A stretch of DNA of 16,715 nt from Spirochaetia bacterium. GTDB taxonomy: Bacteria; Spirochaetota; Spirochaetia; Treponematales; Treponemataceae. A program made the position numbers and the translations under genes. The stretch's first letter is position 1, and each line of letters opens with the position of its first letter. This document shows positions 7,205 through 14,062 of the stretch, one piece after another. The DNA lies in NCBI GenBank assembly GCA_900770075.1, contig CAAGIZ010000072.1, positions 1 through 16,715 on the forward strand, in the 5' to 3' direction. The notes beneath the pieces were generated by a model, which was not told the DNA's origin, did not search any database, and saw only the letters and a list, made by a program, of their open reading frames with translations.

Positions 7205-8177
7205 AAAAAAGCTTACAAGAAAAGAAAAGCGCGACCGGAAATTTGAAAAACGCACCCTGAGTTCTTTCAGCGGAATATACCCGTATTTCAGGCTTTTGTG
7301 GTCTCCAAGAACGGCAAGGGTTTCGTGGAAATTCATATTTACTGTTATTAAAAACTACCTTGGTACCCAGTTCCTTCAAAAATGGGGCTTTTACCACATT
7401 CCTGTAGTACATGTAGATTCCCCTTTAGACAAGAAAATTCCTTTTACACCGGAAAAAGTTCACGTCTATATGGACTTTGTTTCCCTGTTTTTAAGGCCGG
7501 TAACCATGCTCATAAGGCGGTTTGGAATAAAAAAAGCCGCTCCAATCTGCAACGCCTGGTTCACCGCCACCACCACAACCTACAGGGAAGCCGGAAGGAT
7601 GTACCGCCACTGTCTTTCCACCACAGAGCGTCCGGCTTACAGGGAGAATTTTCAGTTCAGGATTATCCATGCATTCGACCCCCATCTTCTTTGCGTACCT
7701 AGCCTGCACATTGCCCTTATTGCACTGACAGAAGTATTTTTTAAGCGTGAATTTAAAAATGCCGGCTTAAGCGATGCCGAATGTTTCAAGAAAAATACTG
7801 AGCTTTACAACAGGGCCATTGATATTGCCGAATCGGTGCTCTACATGAAGCAACATTCCGTAAACTGCATTCCTGCAGCCCTCTATATGATTACAAAACT
7901 CTTTCCGGAACTTTTTACGCCTAACGATGCCACAAATTTTATCAACGACATGTTTTTGAGCACGGAACTGATAAACCAGAAGGATGTTTCTTCCATAAAA
8001 GAGCATATTTCCTTTATGTATGAACGGTACCTGCTGGAAGGAGTTGCGGCAGACGACTGGCGGGATCCGGTTATCCGGTGGATTGACAGCTACGACTGGA
8101 AGGCAGAAGAACAGAAGGCCGCAGAAATGTCTGAAACACAGCCTGTAAAGGAAGGCAGCGGAGAGCAAGATGTTTGA
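7197..8177 (+). CDS. Divergent PAP2-like (lipid phosphatase/transferase fold) protein
   Basis: I do not recognise a named gene in this 326-residue protein. A highly basic N-terminus (Lys/Arg-rich, 1-20) precedes a segment LDKKIPFTPEKVHVYMDF (77-94). That is followed by CVPSLHIALIAL (166-177) and SVLYMKQHSVNCIPAAL (213-229). The PSLH and KQH patterns resemble motifs 2 and 3 of the PAP2 superfamily, in particular the inositol-phosphorylceramide-synthase-like branch, where D-x-x-x-PF near the start is also common. His171 and His220 could be the catalytic histidines. The aspartate that usually follows the second histidine by four residues is Cys224 here. Membrane segments are weak for this family, so it may be peripheral. 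The gene starts inside metH (8-base overlap) behind AAGGAAG and overlaps queD by 8 bases. The fold assignment is tentative. Confidence 0.55.
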   Translation: MSEKKLTRKEKRDRKFEKRTLSSFSGIYPYFRLLWSPRTARVSWKFIFTVIKNYLGTQFLQKWGFYHIPVVHVDSPLDKKIPFTPEKVHVYMDFVSLFLRPVTMLIRRFGIKKAAPICNAWFTATTTTYREAGRMYRHCLSTTERPAYRENFQFRIIHAFDPHLLCVPSLHIALIALTEVFFKREFKNAGLSDAECFKKNTELYNRAIDIAESVLYMKQHSVNCIPAALYMITKLFPELFTPNDATNFINDMFLSTELINQKDVSSIKEHISFMYERYLLEGVAADDWRDPVIRWIDSYDWKAEEQKAAEMSETQPVKEGSGEQDV

Positions 8178-8565
8178 AGTGCGCATAGAGGATGATTTTG
8201 CGGCTGCCCATTTTTTGCGGGATTACAACGGAAAGTGCGAAAACCTGCATGGGCACAACTACAGGGTTTATGTCCACGTGGAAGGAAAAAACCTTGACGA
8301 AGGCGGAATGCTTCTGGATTTTTCGTTTTTAAAGTCTGCCTTGAAGGAAGTGCTTCGGAAGATTGACCACACAAACCTGAACGACATCGATTTTTTTGAC
8401 CAGAACCCCAGTGCAGAAAGGATTGCCGTCTACATCTACGAAAACCTGATTGACATTTTAAAAGAAAAAGGCTTTGACCTCTCTTTTTCGTCGAAAAGAA
8501 GGATAAAATGCGTGGATGTCTTTGAAACTGACAGAAACAGGGCAAGGTTTATTCCAGAAAAGTAA
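8170..8565 (+). CDS. queD: 6-carboxytetrahydropterin synthase QueD / PTPS family
   Basis: QueD converts dihydroneopterin triphosphate to 6-carboxy-tetrahydropterin, the second step towards the queuosine tRNA base. The 131-residue protein is full length. Zinc ligands are His14 (FAAAHFL), His27 and His29 (NLHGHNY), with the catalytic Cys23 just before them (GKCENLHGHNY). IDHTNLND (65-72) supplies the Asp-His pair and NPSAERIA and VFETDRNRARF complete the family pattern. The ATG sits inside the end of the PAP2-like gene (8-base overlap) behind GGAGAG, so the two are likely translationally coupled. No queC, queE or queF is in the window. A eukaryotic-type PTPS role is unlikely given the bacterial QueD motif set. 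Confidence 0.92.
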   Translation: MFEVRIEDDFAAAHFLRDYNGKCENLHGHNYRVYVHVEGKNLDEGGMLLDFSFLKSALKEVLRKIDHTNLNDIDFFDQNPSAERIAVYIYENLIDILKEKGFDLSFSSKRRIKCVDVFETDRNRARFIPEK

Positions 8566-8569
8566 AGGT

Positions 8570-8706
8570 CTGACGGGCGGTAAAATGCGTCAGCGGCTGT
8601 AGCGGTGAGCCGGAGGCGAAAACGGGGCTGTCCTGGACAGCACCGGTCGGAGGCGAAAGCCGGAGCCGCGAAAGACGCGGTGACTGCCAGAGGCAGGCAG
8701 ACGCCC
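8570..8706. other. GC-rich block with packed hairpins downstream of queD
   Basis: The 279-bp gap 8566-8844 opens with about 140 bases that are clearly more GC-rich than the genes around them. Stems seen: CTGACG/CGTCAG (8570-8575 with 8588-8593), GCTGTC-CTG-GACAGC (8627-8641), GGC-GAAA-GCC with a GNRA-type loop (8652-8661), CCGCG-AAAGA-CGCGG (8666-8680) and CTGCC-AGA-GGCAG (8684-8696). CGGAGGCGAAA occurs twice (8611 and 8649). It contains no convincing coding frame. It could be a dispersed repeat or a structured RNA; nothing in it identifies a known family. Confidence 0.5.
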
Positions 8707-8740
8707 AAATTCAAAAAAGAATTGCCCCCTCTGACTTTTT
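8688..8740 (+). terminator. Candidate terminator of the metH-PAP2-queD operon
   Basis: CAGAGG (8688-8693) pairs with CCTCTG (8728-8733), with a nested AATTC/GAATT stem inside, and TTTTT follows at 8736-8740. The long loop makes this weaker than a classic intrinsic terminator. Its place before the esterase promoter fits. Confidence 0.4.
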
Positions 8741-8741
8741 A

Positions 8742-8770
8742 TTGGAAAATTTTTCAAAAAGTTTTAGAAT
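8742..8770 (+). promoter_or_regulatory. Promoter upstream of the secreted esterase
   Basis: TTGGAA (8742-8747), a 17-base spacer and TAGAAT (8765-8770) form a sigma-70-like promoter with four and five consensus matches. A start near 8777 would leave a leader of about 68 bases ending in a GGAG ribosome binding site before the ATG at 8845. Confidence 0.5.
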
Positions 8771-8844
8771 GGAAAAGTGCATTTTGAAGAATTCTGTTTA
8801 CCGTTTTTTCAAAATCCGCCGCAATTCTATTTTTGGAGACTTAA

Positions 8845-10422
8845 ATGAAAAAATTACTTGCTGCCACCCTGGCTGTTTTTGCCGGAATGTCTTTAAGCGT
8901 GTCTGCCCTGGAAAAAAGCATAGCAGACAACGAAAAAGTTGAAAAAGTTGAAGCCATAACTTCAGTTGCCAGCACCAAGGGCAAAAAAATTTACGTTGTG
9001 GGAGATTCGACTTTCAGCGCATTTTCCGACCCTTACTATTATCCGCGCTACGGAATCGGAACAAAACTTCAGGACTATCTCAACCCTTCAAAAGTTGAAG
9101 TAATCAACCTTGCAATGTCCGGCCGCTCTTCAAAAAGCTTTTTAACTGAAGCAAACTACAAAACCCTGGTAAAAAGCATTAAAAAAGGCGACTACCTGAT
9201 TATCGGTTTTGGTCACAACGACGAAAAGACCGAAGAAGCCCGCTACACAAATCCAAACGGTTCAAAAGAAGAATCAGGCTCTTTTAAAAACAGCCTTTAC
9301 GAAAACTACATCAAGCTGGCCCAGAGCAAAAAAGCCATTCCTGTGCTCTGCACCCCGATTGTTCGCCGGGCACCGGGCAAAGCCTACGAAGGTTCCTACG
9401 TGCACATAACAAAGGACACCCCTGAATTTAAGGGAGGCGACTATCCTAAGGCAATCCGGGAACTGGGAAAGGAGACCGGGGTTCTGGTTCTAGACAACAC
9501 CGCCTACACAAAAGAGCTCTACGAAAAACTGGGAGATGACGGCACTGTAAAATTCCACGCCTGGCTGGGCCACAAACCGGGTTCCGTAGACAACACTCAC
9601 CTGAACACCTACGGTGCTTCTGTCCTTGCTTACCATGTTGTTACCCAGATGGCTTCTGCCGACAAGGCTTTTGCAAAACTGCTCAAAGCAGACATTGCAG
9701 AACCTACAGAGGCAATTCTCGTTCAGAACCCTCAGTACATCGTGCCTGTATATTCTGAATTTACACCTGCCGACAAGTCCACTGTTTTCCAGACCACTGA
9801 ACCTTGGTACGGAACTGTTTTTGGCGACATGGGAGGTCTTGAAAAGATTGCTGACCCTGCACTTTACGAAATTGTTGAAGAAAACGGCAAGGTCGTAATG
9901 CACTCAGGCACTACAGACGGAAAAACCGCTGCAGGAAAAATCGCCTCTGGCTCTGACGGTCTTGCCTTTTACTTCCAGCAGATTCCTGCCGGCAAAGACT
10001 TTACCCTTTCTGCCACTGCCACCGTCCGCAATGCAACAAAAAACAATCAGGTTTCTTTCGGACTTATGGTTCGGGATGACGTTCACATCGACAAATACGA
10101 CAATCAGGTAAAAAGCGACTACGTTGCCGCCGGCTGCCTTAAACTTGCAAAGGGAGAAGGTGCCTGGTCTTCAACTTTTGCCCGCCTTGACGGAACACTC
10201 AGCGAAAACACCGTTTCAAAACAGGAATTCCCTGCTGCAGGAACAAAAATAAAACTTTCGATTGTAAAAGCCGGGGATTCCTACACTGTAACTTTCGGTA
10301 AAGACTCTGCCGTTTTCAACGCAAAGCTTACGGAAGTGGATTCTAAATGGGTTTATGCAGGCCTTTACACAGTGCGCTCGGCATACGTTGAATATTCAGA
10401 CATCAAGCTTGAAATAAAATAA
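8845..10422 (+). CDS. Secreted SGNH/GDSL esterase, rhamnogalacturonan acetylesterase type
   Basis: The 525-residue protein is probably exported and removes acetyl groups from pectic polysaccharide. A signal peptide (1-21) has MKK, a hydrophobic core and a likely cut after VSA. The SGNH domain (about 46-280) carries all four blocks: VVGDSTFS (nucleophile Ser55), NLAMSGRSSKSF (Gly93), GFGHNDEK (Asn125) and DNTHLN (Asp249, His252). The GDST and FGHND forms resemble the CE12 / RhgT / YesT group rather than lipases. A second domain (about 330-525) with FTLSATATVRN, SFGLMVRDD and YAGLYTVRSA looks like a beta-sandwich module of the kind attached to secreted pectin-acting enzymes, perhaps for binding. 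It follows its own promoter and GGAG site and ends before a strong terminator. No lipoprotein box is seen. The substrate is inferred from family likeness. Confidence 0.85.
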   Translation: MKKLLAATLAVFAGMSLSVSALEKSIADNEKVEKVEAITSVASTKGKKIYVVGDSTFSAFSDPYYYPRYGIGTKLQDYLNPSKVEVINLAMSGRSSKSFLTEANYKTLVKSIKKGDYLIIGFGHNDEKTEEARYTNPNGSKEESGSFKNSLYENYIKLAQSKKAIPVLCTPIVRRAPGKAYEGSYVHITKDTPEFKGGDYPKAIRELGKETGVLVLDNTAYTKELYEKLGDDGTVKFHAWLGHKPGSVDNTHLNTYGASVLAYHVVTQMASADKAFAKLLKADIAEPTEAILVQNPQYIVPVYSEFTPADKSTVFQTTEPWYGTVFGDMGGLEKIADPALYEIVEENGKVVMHSGTTDGKTAAGKIASGSDGLAFYFQQIPAGKDFTLSATATVRNATKNNQVSFGLMVRDDVHIDKYDNQVKSDYVAAGCLKLAKGEGAWSSTFARLDGTLSENTVSKQEFPAAGTKIKLSIVKAGDSYTVTFGKDSAVFNAKLTEVDSKWVYAGLYTVRSAYVEYSDIKLEIK

Positions 10423-10430
10423 GCCTTTTT

Positions 10431-10517
10431 GAGGCAGCCATACCGAAGGCACCTCGAAAAACCGCTCCCTGCCGCAGACAAGCCGCAGACGCAAAGCAAC
10501 AGGGGCTCACGAGCCCT
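10431..10517. other. GC-rich hairpin and direct-repeat stretch after the esterase
   Basis: Between the esterase stop and the terminator are GAGG-GCC / GGC-CCTC (10431-10455, interrupted stem), two copies of GCCGCAGAC (10471-10479 and 10482-10490) and GGGCT-CACG-AGCCC (about 10503-10516). As at the end of the 4406-4530 element, the block is followed by AAAATAAAAAA. No coding frame is evident. Confidence 0.4.
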
Positions 10518-10522
10518 AAAAT

Positions 10523-10569
10523 AAAAAAGGAGCAGTTCAAAACAAGAACTTTGAACTGCTCCTTTTTTT
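10523..10569. terminator. Bidirectional intrinsic terminator between esterase and pssA
   Basis: GGAGCAGTTCAAA (10529-10541), an 8-base loop and TTTGAACTGCTCC (10550-10562) form a perfect 13-bp stem. Seven T follow on the plus strand (10563-10569) and six A precede it (10523-10528), which read as T on the minus strand. It can end both convergent transcripts. Confidence 0.92.
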
Positions 10570-10655
10570 ATCCGGTTAGACCGGCGCACTTTTTTTGCAA
10601 AAAATGACAAATTTTCAGTAAAAAGCGGAAACCTGACATCCAGGCTACCTTCGGG

Positions 10656-11339
10656 CTATTTTATAAAAATCTTGCAGAAAACCATCAAAACCGCTTCAAT
10701 AAGCCCCAGAATAATCAAGACGATAAGATGCTTAAACCCTGGCTTTCTGATTTTCTTTTCGGAGATAAAGAGGAAACCCACAAGAGCCATAAAAAACATA
10801 TAGACCAGTGTAAGATCCAGTTTGTTTGCCAGCTGCAAAAGAAAAATCAGCGGAAAAATTATTGCCGCCGTGGTAACAGGTACTCCGGTAAAGAATTCCC
10901 TGTTTCCGTCCTCTTCTTTCTGCCGGGCTTCTTCCTGAACATTGTAATAGGCAAGGCGAATTACTGCCGTCAGTGCATAGAGGATGCAGATTATAATCAG
11001 AGCATCTTTTAAAAAGCCGTAATATGGAGTGCGGTTTGTAAGTTTTGCTATAAACCTTGAACCATTGACAAGATTTATGCCGATACAGGCAGGAAGGATT
11101 CCGAAGGCAATGACATCCGAAAGGGAATCAATCTGAATTCCGAATTTCTTTTCAAAATCCGTGCGGTTTTGTTTTGATCGGGCAACTTTTCCGTCAAAAG
11201 CGTCAAGACAGCCACAGATCATAAGGCAGATTATGGCAGCAAAGATGAGCTGGGCGTTAAAAGAACAGCAGATTCCGATAACTGCGGAAACGATTGAAAG
11301 ATAAGTTAAAATGACAGTGTAATTGTAAACCCCTAACAT
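10656..11339 (-). CDS. pssA: CDP-diacylglycerol-serine O-phosphatidyltransferase
   Basis: This inner-membrane enzyme makes phosphatidylserine, the precursor of phosphatidylethanolamine, from CDP-diacylglycerol and serine. The 227-residue protein carries the CDP-alcohol phosphotransferase signature: Asp46, Asp49-Gly50, Ala53-Arg54, Gly67, Asp71 and Asp75 (LDAFDGKVAR, then FGIQIDSLSDVIAFG). The gap between AR and the following glycine is longer than in some PssA proteins (a DFEKKFG form), a variant I recall from clostridial-type sequences. Several hydrophobic segments span the rest, and a basic patch (SEKKIRKPGFKH) precedes the last one. An AGGAA site lies before the ATG. The gene stands alone, convergent with the esterase and divergent from dedA. 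A phosphatidylglycerolphosphate synthase is less likely from the DSLSDVIAFG block. Confidence 0.85.
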   Translation of the reverse strand: MLGVYNYTVILTYLSIVSAVIGICCSFNAQLIFAAIICLMICGCLDAFDGKVARSKQNRTDFEKKFGIQIDSLSDVIAFGILPACIGINLVNGSRFIAKLTNRTPYYGFLKDALIIICILYALTAVIRLAYYNVQEEARQKEEDGNREFFTGVPVTTAAIIFPLIFLLQLANKLDLTLVYMFFMALVGFLFISEKKIRKPGFKHLIVLIILGLIEAVLMVFCKIFIK

Positions 11340-11490
11340 ATTTTTTCCTGAATTGATTTTTTTACAGGACAGAAAAAGTCATTTTTAACTGACCCTGCCT
11401 GTTATTCCGTAAAAAAAATCGCCAACGACGAGTTTTTTGACCTGCCTTTAGGGCAAAGTTACCGGAGCTGTTCCAAAGTATAGTTCATAG

Positions 11491-11575
11491 TGTCATCCGA
11501 ACTCGACATACGTCATTCCGAAGTTGATTCGGAATCCCTGCGCTATAAGACGCTGAAACAAGTTCAGCATGACAA
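11491..11575. repeat. Palindromic cruciform-like interspersed element
   Basis: This lies in the 322-bp gap between pssA and dedA. GTCAT (11512-11516) and ATGAC (11569-11573) bracket two perfect hairpins: ATTCCGAA-GTTGA-TTCGGAAT (11515-11535) and GCTGAA-ACAAG-TTCAGC (11552-11568). Just upstream GTCATCCGAACTCG (11492-11505) looks like a decayed second copy of the left end. The pattern matches a type of short palindromic repeat I recall from several bacterial genomes, including spirochaetes. The rest of the gap (11340-11490) shows no gene. Confidence 0.7.
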
Positions 11576-11578
11576 CGG

Positions 11579-11607
11579 TTATCAGACAACTCCAATTTCC
11601 TTATATT
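11579..11607 (+). promoter_or_regulatory. Candidate promoter for dedA-DUF368
   Basis: TTATCA (11579-11584), a 17-base spacer and TATATT (11602-11607) lie directly after the palindromic element and about 55 bases before the dedA ATG. The match is moderate (four and five of six). Confidence 0.35.
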
Positions 11608-11662
11608 ATCACCGGAATAAATCCCTTGCAACTGACACAATTTTAAAGCAAAATGAATAATC

Positions 11663-12292
11663 ATGTTTAATTCCCTGGTGAACTTTTTTACGGCTCATAT
11701 TCCCTACTGGCCGCTGGTCTGTTTTTCCCTTCTGCTGCTTGCGGGGTTCAACATTCCTGTTTCTGAAGATGCAGTCATAATTCTTTCCGCCGGAGTTACC
11801 TTTACAGACCGTTCACTCATACTTCCAACCTGGCTTGCCCTCTACCTTGGAATTCTCGTCAGCGACATTATGGTTTACTGGTGGGGGCATTTTCTTTCAA
11901 AGGGAATGTTTCAATTCAAAAAAATCCGCAAAAAACTGACTCCGCAAAAAATCCGTCTGGTTGCAAAAACCCTGGACGACTACGGCTTCAGAACCTTTAT
12001 TGTCTGCCGCTTCATTCCCTTTGGAGTGCGCAATACCCTGTGGCTCAGCTGCGGCTTTGTGGGGCTTCCTTTCAGAAAATTTGTCCTGTACGATTCCATA
12101 GCCGCCGTAGTAAGCTGTTCTGCCCTCTACCACCTTATTCTTTTTGTAGGGGAAACAGCCTCCTTTGCATACAAGATTGTGGGGCTGATTATGTTCACCG
12201 CCCTCATAACCCTGGCCGCCTTTATGGTTCGCCACGTAATAAAAAAAGAAACTGCCACCTTTAAGCAGGAACCAGATACAACTCAGGAGTAA
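11663..12292 (+). CDS. DedA-family membrane protein
   Basis: DedA (SNARE-associated) proteins are polytopic inner-membrane proteins. Some members, such as UptA, return undecaprenyl phosphate to the cytoplasmic face of the membrane. The 209-residue protein has the family length. NIPVSEDAVIILSAG (30-44) holds the conserved Pro and Glu35. LGILVSDIMVYWWGH (62-76) is the G-x-x-x-D-x-x-x-Y-x-x-G block. CRFIPFGVRNTLWLSCG (115-131) gives the essential R-x-x-P-x-x-x-R pattern (Arg116, Arg123), followed by FRKFVLYDSIAA. Hydrophobic segments flank these, with a basic tail. The ATG at 11663 has only a weak ribosome binding site. The DUF368 gene begins 5 bp after the stop, so the two form an operon. Which lipid this member moves is not shown by the sequence. 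Confidence 0.9.
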   Translation: MFNSLVNFFTAHIPYWPLVCFSLLLLAGFNIPVSEDAVIILSAGVTFTDRSLILPTWLALYLGILVSDIMVYWWGHFLSKGMFQFKKIRKKLTPQKIRLVAKTLDDYGFRTFIVCRFIPFGVRNTLWLSCGFVGLPFRKFVLYDSIAAVVSCSALYHLILFVGETASFAYKIVGLIMFTALITLAAFMVRHVIKKETATFKQEPDTTQE

Positions 12293-12297
12293 TTTTT

Positions 12298-13218
12298 ATG
12301 AAGATGATTCAGCTTTTGTTAATAGGAATTGCCATCGGCATGGCAAACGTCATTCCCGGAGTTTCAGGCAGCACCATGGCCGTAGTCTTTAACATCTACG
12401 ACCGCTTCGTAAACGCAATCACCCTTAACGTAAAAAAATTATGGGAAAACCGGCGGTTTGTAATTCCGGTAGTCGGAGGAATGGCTCTTGGAGTGCTTAT
12501 TTTCAGCAAGCTCATCACCGTCTTATACGAGCATTTCCCGGTTCAGACAAACTATTTTTTTACCGGACTCATAATAGGAAGCATTCCAATGCTCTTTGCC
12601 TTTATGACAAAAACAGAGGACGGAAAAAAACTCAGTGCAAAAAAAACAGTTTCCGTAGTCATCTGTGCAGCGGCAGGTTTTGCAATTATTCTGGGTTTCG
12701 GTCTGCTTGGAAACAAGGTTGATGCCGCAAAAGAAATGTCCAGAGAACTTCCCCTGTGGACAGTTCCCCTTGCCCTGCAAATTTTTGCAGCCGGTTTTGC
12801 CGGAGCGGTGGCAATGATTATTCCCGGAATTTCAGGCTCCCTTCTTATGCTGATAATGGGTGTCTACCCCATCATAATGAAGAGCATTCCTTCCCTTTTT
12901 ATCCCGGAACTTACGGTAAAGGCTCTCTGCCTTCTTCTTCCGAATGGTATTGGAGTACTTGCCGGTCTTCTGTGCGGGGCCTGGGTCATTAAAACCCTTC
13001 TCAAGGCGGCACCAAACCAAACCTATGCCCTGATTTTCGGGCTGATTGCAGGCTCTGCCATACACCTGTTCCCCGGCATAAAGGCAGTTACAGGGTTTAC
13101 CTCAGCAGCGGGCTGCCTTCTGTGCCTTGCGGCAGGAACATTCCTTGCGTTTTTCAGTTCAAAAGTTACAGAGCCAAAGCCGTCTTCTAATTCAGCTTCT
13201 GGGTCTCAGCAGAACTGA
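12298..13218 (+). CDS. DUF368 membrane protein (PopT-like candidate lipid-carrier translocase)
   Basis: The 306-residue protein is strongly hydrophobic, with about eight or more membrane segments. It has the twin DUF368 signature: GMANVIPGVSGST (14-26) and GAVAMIIPGISGSLL (169-183), an inverted-topology-type internal repeat. DUF368 members (PopT) have been reported as undecaprenyl-phosphate translocases, the same activity assigned to some DedA proteins. The start is set by AGGAG inside the end of dedA, nine bases before the ATG. The polar C-terminus (about 290-306) is rich in Ser and Asn. Its last 32 bases overlap the 3' end of the convergent GT8 gene. Family membership is clear; the exact substrate here is inferred. 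Confidence 0.9.
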   Translation: MKMIQLLLIGIAIGMANVIPGVSGSTMAVVFNIYDRFVNAITLNVKKLWENRRFVIPVVGGMALGVLIFSKLITVLYEHFPVQTNYFFTGLIIGSIPMLFAFMTKTEDGKKLSAKKTVSVVICAAAGFAIILGFGLLGNKVDAAKEMSRELPLWTVPLALQIFAAGFAGAVAMIIPGISGSLLMLIMGVYPIIMKSIPSLFIPELTVKALCLLLPNGIGVLAGLLCGAWVIKTLLKAAPNQTYALIFGLIAGSAIHLFPGIKAVTGFTSAAGCLLCLAAGTFLAFFSSKVTEPKPSSNSASGSQQN

Positions 13219-14062
13219 CAGAACTGACAGAACAGATTTCCCTTTCAAACCTGTTTTTCTGGTAGATGTACTCGTAGAGAATGTCGTCAAAGTTTTCGTA
13301 GCCGAAGATTTTGTGGATTTTCGTTACGTTCCACTGCTTTATATTTGCCGTATGGGGGTAAGGAGTCCAGAAAAGCCGTTTTGAAAAGTGGCGGATAACG
13401 GTGTTTTTGTAGAGGAACTTCTGGTCGTTAAAACGCTGGCTGAGCATCTTCTTTTTTGTGGTACACCTGATGATGGCTCCCTCGTCCGCAAAAACCAGTT
13501 TTTTTGTCTTAATAAGTTCCCGGCATTTTTCAAACAGACCGGTTTTCTTACACTCCTTCATGTTAAAAAGCAGGACCCCGGCATTTACGAAATTCGGGTG
13601 TATGAGGAATTTTCCGTAATGGTCTCTGGCAGCGGCATACTCAAAGCCTTCAACATCGGTGTTCCACAAAAGGTCCATGTCCCTGTTAAAAAGAATGTCC
13701 ACGTCAAGATACAGAAGTTTTTCCGGAATTTCTTCATAAAGGTCAGCAAAAAGCCTTATCAGGGTGTACGGAGAACAGTAACAGCCCTCGTTGGGACAGC
13801 CGCTGAATTCCCTCATATAAGCATCGGTAACGTCAATTTTTACGACCCTGTTTTCGGAGTTGTAAGATTTAGCCAGTTCTTCCAAAAATGCAGCCTGCCC
13901 GTCCGTCAGGGGGGTGTAGTCCGGCTTTAAGTGAGAAACATCCATCGTAAAAATAAAAAAAGTAAAAGGCTCTTTTGAATCCGTCCGCTTAAAAATAGAA
14001 AGCATTGCCGAAAGCATTCCGTCAAAAACCTTACAGTTGCCGCAAAAAAGAATGTTTTTCAT
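13187..14062 (-). CDS. Glycosyltransferase family 8 protein
   Basis: GT8 enzymes transfer a sugar from a nucleotide-sugar with retention of configuration, using a metal held by a DxD motif. In 291 residues it shows LLYLDVDILFNRDMD (116-130, Asp120 and Asp122), the acceptor-side block FVNAGVLLFN (158-167) and the C-terminal metal or phosphate block IRHFSKRLFW with His225. The N-terminus MKNILFCGN matches the family start. No membrane segment or signal is evident, so it is cytoplasmic or peripheral. Its start overlaps the stop of the upstream acyltransferase by four bases (ATGA type), showing tight coupling. The C-terminal Ser/Val-rich tail is encoded by a 9-bp tandem repeat. Donor and acceptor are unknown; membership in an envelope glycolipid or glycan pathway is inferred from the operon. 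Confidence 0.87.
   Translation of the reverse strand: MKNILFCGNCKVFDGMLSAMLSIFKRTDSKEPFTFFIFTMDVSHLKPDYTPLTDGQAAFLEELAKSYNSENRVVKIDVTDAYMREFSGCPNEGCYCSPYTLIRLFADLYEEIPEKLLYLDVDILFNRDMDLLWNTDVEGFEYAAARDHYGKFLIHPNFVNAGVLLFNMKECKKTGLFEKCRELIKTKKLVFADEGAIIRCTTKKKMLSQRFNDQKFLYKNTVIRHFSKRLFWTPYPHTANIKQWNVTKIHKIFGYENFDDILYEYIYQKNRFEREICSVSSVSSAETQKLN
13211..13233. repeat. 9-bp tandem repeat across the convergent gene ends
   Basis: AGAACTGAC occurs twice in tandem (13211-13219, 13220-13228) and is followed by AGAAC. The first copy contains the DUF368 stop codon. On the other strand the unit codes in frame for the Val-Ser-Ser pattern in the tail of the GT8 protein. Confidence 0.85.

Noticed and set aside
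8566..8844. Small proteins of about 60-66 residues in the gap before the esterase
   Set aside because: Frames cross hairpin DNA and the promoter, lack ribosome binding sites, and one overlaps the signal-peptide region out of frame.
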